Of a stretch of DNA of 64,000 nucleotides, positions 50,866-57,822 are shown in pieces. Position 1 is the stretch's first letter; every line of letters starts with the position of its first letter. The stretch spans positions 372,001 through 436,000 of the forward strand of contig NZ_QHKM01000001.1 of NCBI RefSeq assembly GCF_003258365.1, read 5' to 3'. Source of the DNA: Hymenobacter edaphi. GTDB lineage: Bacteria > Bacteroidota > Bacteroidia > Cytophagales > Hymenobacteraceae. The position numbers were made by a program, and so were the translations under genes. The notes under the pieces were generated by a model. The model made no database searches. It worked only from the letters and a program-made list of their open reading frames with translations, and was not told the origin of the DNA.

Positions 50866-51082
50866 GTGAATGGCGGGAAGACCCCGCCCGGGCCGAAATG
50901 AGCAGCGGTGTCAGTAGGAGAGGGTGCAGGCACTTGACGTCAGCACCGCGCTGGTCACGCCCATTGGCCAGCGCGGCCCGGGCGGGCAGCACGAAGTGGG
51001 TTGGGCGGCCAAAGAAGATACAAGCAAAAGCCGCCGTTCCCGGCAGGGAGCCGGCGGCCTGGAGCTGCTGCGGAAGCGGAGT

Positions 51083-51943
51083 TTAGGCCTTTAGCCGGAA
51101 CTTCTTCAGCAGGTAGTTCAGCGCAATGGTATTGGCCTGGGTGGCTGCCTTGGCGTCGTACTTGGGGTTCGAGGGGTTGGCAAAGGCGTGGACGGCGTTG
51201 AAGCTGTGCACCGTCAGCTGCTTGCCGGCCTTTTTCATATCGGCCTGAAACTGCTTCACCACGGCCGGGCTGATGCCCTGGTCCTGGGTGGCAAACAAGC
51301 CCAGCACGTCGGTATTGAGGGTTTTGAGCTTGGCCACGTCCTTTTCCGGCATGCCGTAGTACATCACGCAGCCCACGGCCTGCTTGCCGGCCAGCATCGC
51401 CGCCTGCAACGACCAGCCTCCGCCGAAGCACCAGCCCAGGGTGGCTACCTGCGCCTTGGCCCCGGCGCGGGTGAGGGCTCCGCGCAGGATGTTCTTGGCG
51501 CGGTTGTTATCCACGGCCTGCACCAGGCGGCTGGCTTCTTCGGCGGTGGTGGCCAGCTTGCCGTCGTAGAGGTCCACGGCCAGCACCGTCACGCCGGGCA
51601 GCGAAGCGGCCAGCCGGTCGGCTTCGCGCTTGATGTAGTCGTTCAGGCCCCACCACTCGTGAATGACCAGCAGGTACTTGCCGTCCTTGGTGCCCGGGCC
51701 CACCTGGTAGGCGTGGGCCGTGCTGCTGTCGGGGGTGGGGTAGGTCACCAGCTTGCCGGCTTCCTGGTAGTCCAGCGGCAGGGGGGCGTCGTGGCCGCTC
51801 ATAAAGGCCGGGTCGGCGGCCAGGCTGGCAAAGGCGACCAGGGCGTCCGGCGCCGGTTTGGCGCAGCACGAAGGCGCGGCTTGCTGGGCGAAGGCGGCCG
51901 TGGCCGTCAGCAGCGCCAGCAGCGAGACAAGCAGGTGCTTCAT
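51083..51943 (-). CDS. Exported dienelactone hydrolase family protein
   Basis: 286 residues with a signal peptide (to about 19). The alpha/beta-hydrolase has the dienelactone hydrolase triad: Cys172 (LGWCFGGGW), Asp221 (FATQDQGI) and His252 (AVHAFANP). VIHEWWGLNDY is the family oxyanion segment. Members of this family in the periplasm rarely act on dienelactone itself; the substrate is unknown. A Cys-Cys pair (26-27) just after the signal peptide is unusual. Confidence 0.87.
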   Translation of the reverse strand: MKHLLVSLLALLTATAAFAQQAAPSCCAKPAPDALVAFASLAADPAFMSGHDAPLPLDYQEAGKLVTYPTPDSSTAHAYQVGPGTKDGKYLLVIHEWWGLNDYIKREADRLAASLPGVTVLAVDLYDGKLATTAEEASRLVQAVDNNRAKNILRGALTRAGAKAQVATLGWCFGGGWSLQAAMLAGKQAVGCVMYYGMPEKDVAKLKTLNTDVLGLFATQDQGISPAVVKQFQADMKKAGKQLTVHSFNAVHAFANPSNPKYDAKAATQANTIALNYLLKKFRLKA

Positions 51944-52023
51944 AGAATAAGGAGCTGAGAAGTGGGCTTGATGCCTGAATCGAAATCCGGCGCAATAGGT
52001 TGCGGGGCCGGGGCCGGGGCCAC

Positions 52024-52070
52024 CAGCCGCTGCCAGCGGGCCCAGCCGCTGCCAGCGGGCCCGGCCGCTG
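52024..52070. repeat. 19-base tandem repeat, 2.5 copies
   Basis: The unit CAGCCGCTGCCAGCGGGCC occurs twice exactly, followed by a nine-base partial copy. Each unit contains a small inverted repeat (CGCTG/CAGCG). Lies between the ABC1 kinase and hydrolase genes. Confidence 0.7.
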
Positions 52071-52096
52071 CGGCACGGCGGGCGCGGCGGGGCCGG

Positions 52097-53449
52097 CTAA
52101 GAGGGCTCCGGCCCCGCGGCGCCCGTACGCACGGCGGCCTTCAGCTCGGTCAGCAGCGCGTACAGCCCCACGTAGGTGCGGTTCAGGTAGATGAAGTGCT
52201 CCGAGCCGCGCGGCTCCCGCTGCTGGCGCAGCTCGGGTTGCTGCAGCAGGTCGTCGCCGAGGGCGTAGAGGGCCTGCATAAAGGCCGGGTCGCCGAAGTC
52301 GAAGGTGGGCTGGCGAAACGGGCGGCCCACCAGCGCCAGCGAGTCGTGCAGGGTGCGCAGGTAGAGCTGACGCAGGGCGGGCGCATCGTGGGGGCGCAGC
52401 ACGCCGGCTTGCTCCAGCAAAGCGGCCAGGCGGGCTTCATCCTCCAGGGTTTCGGGGGCGAGCAGGGCGGTGAAGAGCCGGTGTACCTCGGCCGGAATTT
52501 CCTTCACGCAGCCAAAATCGAGCACGCCCACGGTGCCGCCGTGCTCGGCGCGCAGCAGGAAATTGCCGGGGTGCGGGTCGGCGTGCACCTGCCGCAGCGT
52601 GTGCAGCTGGTGCATGTAGAAGTCCCAGAGCGCCTGCCCGAGCTGGTTGCGCACGTCCTGGCTCGGCTCGGTGGCCAGAAACTCGCGCAGGTGCTGGCCG
52701 CCGAGCCAGTCCATCGTCAGGATGCGGGCGCCCGACAGCTCCGGGTAGTACTGCGGAAACTCCAGGTGCGGCAGGTGGGCGCACCGGGTGGCAATGTGCC
52801 GGCCGCGGCGCAGCTCCAGGGCGTAGTCGGTTTCTTCCACGAGCCGCGTTTCCACTTCCTGCAGGTAGGGGCGCACGGTGGCTTCGTCGAGCCCGAGCAC
52901 GCGCAGGGCCACGGGTTTCACCAGCCGGATGTCGGAGCGGATGCTGTCGGCCACGCCGGGGTACTGCACCTTTACGGCCAGGGCCCGGCCGTCCTTGCGG
53001 GCGAAGTGCACCTGCCCGATGCTGGCCGCCTGCCGGGCCTGCGGCTCGAAGGCGTCGAACAGCTCCGACGGCGAGCGGCCAAACGCGTCGCGGAAGGCCT
53101 TGACCACCAGCGGGCCCGATAGCGGCGGCGTTTGGTACTGGGCCTGGGCAAACTGCTCGGCGTAGGCTGCCGGCAGAATGTTCTTTTCCATGGCCAGCAT
53201 CTGGGCCACTTTCAGCACCGAGCCTTTCATCTCGCTCAGGGCCCCGTACAGCTCGGCCGCGTTGGCCGCGTGCAGGTCCTCGGGGCGCACCTCGGCGCCG
53301 GCGGCCCGCTTGGCGTAGTGCTTTACGTAGTTGGCGCCCACTTTCAGGCCGGTTTTGGCAAAGCGCGCCGCCCGGGCCACCTTGGTGGTCGGCAGCGAAG
53401 CCAGCGGCTGGTTGTCGGGCCCCGGCTGGTTCAGGCCTGGCTCGCTCAT
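52097..53449 (-). CDS. ABC1/AarF family atypical kinase
   Basis: 450 residues of the ABC1 (UbiB/ADCK) family. The family KxGQ motif appears as KVAQ (GSVLKVAQMLAME), the Ala-rich loop as RQAASIGQVHFA, the ATP lysine in RALAVKVQYPG, the catalytic loop as VHADPHPGNFLL and the metal site as GVLDFGCVKE. Some relatives support quinone or lipid metabolism, but direct substrates are unclear. No C-terminal membrane helices are visible. It overlaps the preceding TetR-type regulator by four bases, so the regulator and kinase are co-translated and probably linked in function. Confidence 0.88.
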   Translation of the reverse strand: MSEPGLNQPGPDNQPLASLPTTKVARAARFAKTGLKVGANYVKHYAKRAAGAEVRPEDLHAANAAELYGALSEMKGSVLKVAQMLAMEKNILPAAYAEQFAQAQYQTPPLSGPLVVKAFRDAFGRSPSELFDAFEPQARQAASIGQVHFARKDGRALAVKVQYPGVADSIRSDIRLVKPVALRVLGLDEATVRPYLQEVETRLVEETDYALELRRGRHIATRCAHLPHLEFPQYYPELSGARILTMDWLGGQHLREFLATEPSQDVRNQLGQALWDFYMHQLHTLRQVHADPHPGNFLLRAEHGGTVGVLDFGCVKEIPAEVHRLFTALLAPETLEDEARLAALLEQAGVLRPHDAPALRQLYLRTLHDSLALVGRPFRQPTFDFGDPAFMQALYALGDDLLQQPELRQQREPRGSEHFIYLNRTYVGLYALLTELKAAVRTGAAGPEPS

Positions 53450-54087
53450 CGGCGCCGGCCTGCTTGGAGGAGAAAGCGCGCCAGGTCCAGGGCCGAGTCG
53501 AAGGTGTTGCGGCCCACCAGGTCGAAGCTCAGCGTCACGGCCTTTTCCACGGCCGCGTCGGTACGCTCGAAGTTCAACGACTCGTCTTTGGCAAAGAAGC
53601 CGAGCACGAACAGCACCTGCTGCCAGAACACGCGCGGGTATTGTTCCTGCACCAGCGGGCGACTGGCCACCTCCTCGCTCTGCCGGCCCTCGCGCAGCAC
53701 ATCCGTCACGAAGGTTTCGAAGTCCTGGCGGAAGTCGTCGAGCACCCGGGGAGTGAAGCCAGGCACCGACGGCATCGAGCGCTGCAACGACTGCAGCGCG
53801 TAGCTGCGGTGCTGCTTCAGGATTTCGAGCAGGGTGAAGTAAAACGCCAGCAGCTTTTCGCGGGCCCCGTACTCGGCCCACACCGGCTCCTGCGCAGCGC
53901 GGGTGCGGGCGTCGCGCCCGAAGTCGGCCCACAGCTCCCGGTCGATGGCCGCGAACGTGGGGTAGAAGCGGTAAAATTCGGCTTCGGGCAGTGCCAGCTG
54001 CTGCGTGAGCTGGTACACCGAGGCCGGCGGCTGGTTGTGCCGGAGTACGTAGTCGAGGTAAGCCTGCTTGATGCGGTCCTTTTCCAT
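53446..54087 (-). CDS. TetR-family transcriptional regulator
   Basis: 213 residues. The N-terminal DNA-binding domain reads MEKDRIKQAYLDYVLRH, then PASVYQLTQQLALPEAEFYRFYPTFAAIDREL; the latter holds the recognition helix and the typical F-YxxF motif. The C-terminal ligand domain is all-helical (FYFTLLEILKQHRSYALQSL, VFWQQVLFVLGFFAKDES). Start 54087 is chosen as the Met before the first helix. Four-base overlap with the ABC1 kinase gene, which it probably regulates together with itself. Confidence 0.83.
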   Translation of the reverse strand: MEKDRIKQAYLDYVLRHNQPPASVYQLTQQLALPEAEFYRFYPTFAAIDRELWADFGRDARTRAAQEPVWAEYGAREKLLAFYFTLLEILKQHRSYALQSLQRSMPSVPGFTPRVLDDFRQDFETFVTDVLREGRQSEEVASRPLVQEQYPRVFWQQVLFVLGFFAKDESLNFERTDAAVEKAVTLSFDLVGRNTFDSALDLARFLLQAGRRR

Positions 54088-54183
54088 AGCAGAAGCATAA
54101 CCGGTGGGCGGGGCGAATAGTTGAGCAATCAAAAAGTACAGCCGTAATTTTTATGTATTTAAATAATATTTTATTGAACGTAC

Positions 54184-54213
54184 TTGGTATTGTGTGCAAG
54201 CATCGTAATTTTG
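54184..54213 (+). promoter_or_regulatory. Promoter of the OmpA-like gene
   Basis: TTG at 54184-54186, 19-base spacer, TAATTTTG at 54206-54213; the ATG at 54242 follows after about 28 bases. The AT-rich stretch 54120-54190 supports promoter location. Confidence 0.65.
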
Positions 54214-54241
54214 AACAAGCGTATTTTATGTCATCCGACCA

Positions 54242-55333
54242 ATGATACATGCCCTTATCCCGCGTCCGTTGCTGTGTTGGGTGAGCCTGTTGCTCACCGT
54301 AGCGGCGGTGCAGGCCCAAAACCCCGGCAGCACCATCGCCGGCAGCGTGCAGTCGGCCGACCGACAGTCGCTTAGCAAGGCGCTGGTCACTGTGGTGCAC
54401 GTGCCCTCGGGCACCAAGCGCGCCACCACCACCGACGGCAGCGGGCAGTTTGCGCTGGCGGGCCTGACCGCCGGCGGGCCCTACGTGGTGCAGGTCAGCC
54501 AGGCCGGGTTTCAGTCGCGCCTGGCCGACAACGTGTTTCTGACCACCGACCAGCCAACCCGGCTGGCCTTCACCCTGAGCCGGCCGGGTGCCCGGCCGGC
54601 CGGCGGCGCCACCCCGCCCACCTACATCAAGCAGGTGCCGCGCCCCGAGGAAAGGCCCGCCGCGGCTACGGCCCCGGCGCCTGCTCCGGCCACCCTTACG
54701 GCGTCGGCCGCGGCCCCCGCGCCCGCAGCGGGTGAGCCCCCGCGCACCTACCGCTACAAGCCGCAGTACGCGTCCTCGGCGCGCAAGCCGGCCCCGGTGG
54801 TGAAGCCCGCCACCAGCGGCCACTACGACGCCAAAACCGGCAACTACATCTACGAAACCGGGGCTCCCGTCACCCTGAAGCTGGCCGGCGGCAGCCAGCT
54901 GGCCGGCGTGGGGCAGCTTTCCACCGAAAGCCTGCTCCACCGCTTCCTCACCGACCCGGCCGCGCAGGTCGATACCGTGGACCTGACCAAGGGCTGGCTG
55001 AATTTCGACCGGGTGTTTTTCGAGCCCGGCAAGGCCACGCTCACACCCGATTCCAAGGTGCAGCTCGGCCACATTGCCCAGATCCTGCGGGCCTACCCCA
55101 AGGTGCGCATCAAAATCGGGGGCTACACCGACAGCACGGGTACCTATAAGGTGAACCGCCTGCTCAGCGAAGCCCGCGCCCAGGCCGCCTGGGCCGCGCT
55201 GGTGGAAATGGGCGTGGGCGCCAGCCGCATGGATGCCCGCGGCTACGGCCCGCGCTACGCCATTGCGCAGAATACCAGCGAGGAAGGTCGGGCCATGAAC
55301 CGCCGCCTGAGCATTAAGGTGCTGCAGAAATAA
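54242..55333 (+). CDS. OmpA-family protein with carboxypeptidase-regulatory-like domain
   Basis: 363 residues. Signal peptide ending near VQAQN; a carboxypeptidase-D regulatory-like beta domain (TIAGSVQSADRQSLSKALVTV, about 28-118); a Pro/Ala-rich linker (about 120-190); and a C-terminal OmpA peptidoglycan-binding domain from about 245 (LNFDRVFFEPGKATLTPDSK...IGGYTDSTGTYKVNRLLSEARAQA). The Asp and Arg residues that hold diaminopimelate (YTDSTG, NRRLSIKV) are present. No transmembrane barrel is visible, so it probably links the envelope to the cell wall. Confidence 0.88.
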   Translation: MIHALIPRPLLCWVSLLLTVAAVQAQNPGSTIAGSVQSADRQSLSKALVTVVHVPSGTKRATTTDGSGQFALAGLTAGGPYVVQVSQAGFQSRLADNVFLTTDQPTRLAFTLSRPGARPAGGATPPTYIKQVPRPEERPAAATAPAPAPATLTASAAAPAPAAGEPPRTYRYKPQYASSARKPAPVVKPATSGHYDAKTGNYIYETGAPVTLKLAGGSQLAGVGQLSTESLLHRFLTDPAAQVDTVDLTKGWLNFDRVFFEPGKATLTPDSKVQLGHIAQILRAYPKVRIKIGGYTDSTGTYKVNRLLSEARAQAAWAALVEMGVGASRMDARGYGPRYAIAQNTSEEGRAMNRRLSIKVLQK

Positions 55334-55343
55334 CCTCTGGCAT

Positions 55344-55405
55344 CAAGCCCAACAGCCCGCGCCGAACTGCCGATGATGGTAGTTGGGCGCGGGCTGTTGG
55401 GCTTG
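55344..55405. terminator. Bidirectional terminator
   Basis: About 20-base arms beginning CAAGCCCAACAGCCCGCGCC pair perfectly, with an extra AACT/AGTT step above. Lies between the convergent OmpA and photolyase genes. Confidence 0.75.
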
Positions 55406-55414
55406 GGCGGCGCC

Positions 55415-56737
55415 TCAGCCGCCCGCCGCAGTCTGGTAAGCCGCCCGGTAGGTATCAATGGCCCGCTGCCGGGCCCATTTGTGCTCCACCATGGGCGCGG
55501 GGTAGGCAGGCGTGCCGAGTTCGGGCACCCAGCGGCGCACATACTCATGCGTGGGGTCGAATTTCTGCAGCTGCGAATCGGGGCTGAACACCCGAAACCA
55601 GGGCGCGGCCACCACGCCGGTACCGGCCACCCACTGCCAGTTACCCACGTTCAGGGCCAGGTCATAGTCGAGCAGCTTGTCGCCGAAGTACCGCTCGCCC
55701 CAGCGCCAGTCGATGAGCAGGTGCTTGACCAGGAAGCTGGCCGCCGCAATGCGGGCCCGGTTGGGCAGGTAGCCGGTCTGGTTCAGCTCCCGCATGCCCG
55801 CGTCGATGAGTGGGTAGCCGGTCTGGCCCGCGCACCAGCGCTGAAAGTCCGCCTCGGCGTGGCGAAACGGCACCCCGCGCAGCCGCGGCTCGAAGCTTTG
55901 CTCGGGCAGCTGCGGGTAGTGCCAGAGCAGCATCATAAAATAGTCGCGCCAGATCAGCTCGGCCAGCAGCTTGGGGTTCAGCTCCTGCGCCTGCCGCATC
56001 AGCTCCCGCACGCTCAGCGTCCCGAAGCGCAGGTGTACCGAGCGCCGCGTGCTGCTGTCGACGAGGTGCAGCTGGTCGCGGGTGGCGTGGTAGTGGCGCA
56101 CCAGCTGCTCGGCCGGCAGCTCCGCGGCGGGCACAAATTGCGCGTACCGCTCAAAACCCATCGAGGGCAGCGTAGGCCGCGGCGGCGCGGTGGGCAAGTG
56201 CTGCAGCCGGCCCCGCAACAGCTCGGCCGAAGGGGCCGGCTGCAGCATTTCGGGGCGCAGGGCCGCCAGCCAGGCGTCGCGGTAGGGGCCGAAGCTGCGG
56301 TGCGGGGTGCCGCTCTTGGTCAGCACCTCGCGCCGGTGAAAAATCACCTGGTCTTTCCGGGCCTCGAAGCCGATGCCGCGCTGCCGACACTGCTGCGCCA
56401 CGGCGGCGTCGCGGGCGGTGGCGTAGGGCTCGTAATCGGTGTTGGTGTACACCGCCGCCACGTCCAGTTGCTCGAAGAGCTGCCGGAAAACCTCTTCCGG
56501 CCGCCCGTAATATGCCAAAAACGTGCCCCCGGCCGCGGCGGTCTGCTCCGCCAGCCGCTCCACCTGATCGTGAATGAACGTGACGCGCGCATCCCGCGGG
56601 CGCGTGACGTGGTCGAGAATGTCGGTGTCGTAAATGAAGAGGGGCACGACGGGCAGGCCGCTCTGCAGGGCGGCCGTCAGGCCCGCGTTGTCGTGCAGGC
56701 GCAGGTCGCGCCGGTGCCAGAACAGGGCTACTTGCAT
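55415..56737 (-). CDS. phr: Deoxyribodipyrimidine photolyase / cryptochrome
   Basis: 440 residues with the N-terminal antenna domain (LFWHRRDLRLHDNAGL) and the FAD domain (LLAELIWRDYFMMLLWHYP, GQTGYPLIDAGMRELNQTGYLPNRARIAAASFLVKHLLIDWRWGERYF split over conserved helices, then DYDLALNVGNWQWVAGTG). This fits class I CPD photolyases, which repair UV dimers with blue light; a cryptochrome-type photoreceptor function cannot be excluded. It lies downstream of the SDR gene on the same strand; the whole spacer is a repeat element. Confidence 0.92.
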   Translation of the reverse strand: MQVALFWHRRDLRLHDNAGLTAALQSGLPVVPLFIYDTDILDHVTRPRDARVTFIHDQVERLAEQTAAAGGTFLAYYGRPEEVFRQLFEQLDVAAVYTNTDYEPYATARDAAVAQQCRQRGIGFEARKDQVIFHRREVLTKSGTPHRSFGPYRDAWLAALRPEMLQPAPSAELLRGRLQHLPTAPPRPTLPSMGFERYAQFVPAAELPAEQLVRHYHATRDQLHLVDSSTRRSVHLRFGTLSVRELMRQAQELNPKLLAELIWRDYFMMLLWHYPQLPEQSFEPRLRGVPFRHAEADFQRWCAGQTGYPLIDAGMRELNQTGYLPNRARIAAASFLVKHLLIDWRWGERYFGDKLLDYDLALNVGNWQWVAGTGVVAAPWFRVFSPDSQLQKFDPTHEYVRRWVPELGTPAYPAPMVEHKWARQRAIDTYRAAYQTAAGG

Positions 56738-56738
56738 G

Positions 56739-56821
56739 GGGTAGGAGGGTATGCGGGTAGGAGGGTGTGAGGGTTATCGTTCGGCCAACTACTAAACTCC
56801 TGCCCCCATACCCTCACGCCC
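56739..56821. repeat. Octamer-array inverted repeat (GGTAGGAG type), fills an entire intergenic gap
   Basis: Left units: GGTAGGAG, GGTATGCG, GGTAGGAG, GGTGTGAG. Right units: CTCCTGCC, CCCATACC, CTCACGCC. The element begins one base from the photolyase start codon and ends at the SDR stop codon. Same architecture as the GGTGAAAT family but different units. Confidence 0.78.
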
Positions 56822-57535
56822 TTATTTCAGCGTCGAGTAACCCCCGTCGACCCGGATAATCTGCCCGGTGATGAAGCTAGCCGCGTCGGAGAGCAGAAAG
56901 GCGGCGGTTTCGGCCAGGTCCTGGGGCTGGCCCACGCGCTGCAGCGGGTGGCGCTTGGCACCGGCCTCCTGCTTTTCGGGCGTGTTGAGCAGCGCCGCGG
57001 CCAGGGGCGTAGCGGTGAGCGAAGGCGCCAGGGCGTTGACGCGCACGCCGCTGCCGGCGTACTCGGCGGCCAGGGAGCGGGTGAGGCCTTCGAGGGCGGC
57101 CTTGGCGGCGGCAATGCTGGCGTGAAAGGGCATGCCATTGTAAGCGGCCACCGTGCTGAAGAGCACCACCGAGGCCCCGCCGGCTTTTTTCAGCCGCTTG
57201 ATGACGGCCTGCAGCACCTGCACCGCGCCCACCACGTTCAGCTCGAAATCCTGCCGAAACTGCTCGGCGCCCAGCCGCTCAAAGGGCCGCAGCAGGATGG
57301 AGCCCGGGCAGTACACCACGCCGTGCAGCACTTCGGGCAGCGCGTCCAGCGCCGCGGCCTCAAACTGGGTCACGTCCAGGCTGAGGTGCTGGGTGGCTAG
57401 CTCCGCCAGCTCGGCCGACTGGTGGCGCGAAGCGGTAACGAGGGTGGCACCGGCGGCCTGCAGGCGCCGGGCGGTGGCCAGGCCGATGCCCGAAGAGGCG
57501 CCGACGATAAAAATGGTTTTGCCGGTAAAATCCAT
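56822..57535 (-). CDS. Short-chain dehydrogenase/reductase lacking the catalytic tyrosine
   Basis: 237 residues with the Rossmann motif GASSGIG (12-18), Asn100 in FELNVVG and Ser127 in LFSTVAAY. The active-site YxxxK is altered: Lys145 is present but the position four before it is Ile141 (HASIAAAKAALEG). The C-terminal GQIIRVDGGYSTLK is typical. Without the Tyr, normal oxidoreductase activity is doubtful; a regulatory or altered catalytic role is possible. It is divergent from pyruvate carboxylase, with a palindrome in the spacer, and is followed by photolyase. Confidence 0.87.
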   Translation of the reverse strand: MDFTGKTIFIVGASSGIGLATARRLQAAGATLVTASRHQSAELAELATQHLSLDVTQFEAAALDALPEVLHGVVYCPGSILLRPFERLGAEQFRQDFELNVVGAVQVLQAVIKRLKKAGGASVVLFSTVAAYNGMPFHASIAAAKAALEGLTRSLAAEYAGSGVRVNALAPSLTATPLAAALLNTPEKQEAGAKRHPLQRVGQPQDLAETAAFLLSDAASFITGQIIRVDGGYSTLK

Positions 57536-57722
57536 GCGGTGGGAGTGGTTGCGGAACGAGGCATCAACCCGGCCGGTGCCCGAAGGTTTGCCCGCAGGCG
57601 CCCGCCCGCCGCAAATCAGCTGCTGAGCCCGGATGATACCAGCCGGCGGAACGCAGAAATATTCAGGTGTAACTAACTATCTTTTAGTCAACAACCTCTT
57701 GCCGGTGGAATATGAATTAACA

Positions 57723-57779
57723 ACGCAAAAATACTCGGCATGCCGAGTATCTGGCCAGCAGAAGCAGCTCGTTTTGCGT
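57723..57779. promoter_or_regulatory. Nested palindromes between SDR and pyc
   Basis: The perfect 20-base palindrome ATACTCGGCATGCCGAGTAT (57731-57750) is bordered on the left by ACGCAAAA and, 21 bases to the right, by its complement TTTTGCGT. CTGGCCAG follows the first palindrome. Placed in the divergent spacer, about 75 bases before pyc. It looks like an operator region for a dimeric regulator; the regulator is unknown. Confidence 0.45.
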
Positions 57780-57822
57780 AGCTTCACCACTCCCCATTCC
57801 CCAACCCCACAACCTCACTTTC

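Noticed and set aside
52097-55072. A 991-codon frame extending the ABC1 kinase upstream
   Set aside because: The extension overlaps the TetR gene in another frame and the divergent OmpA gene on the other strand; the kinase begins at 53449 with a four-base overlap typical of coupled genes.
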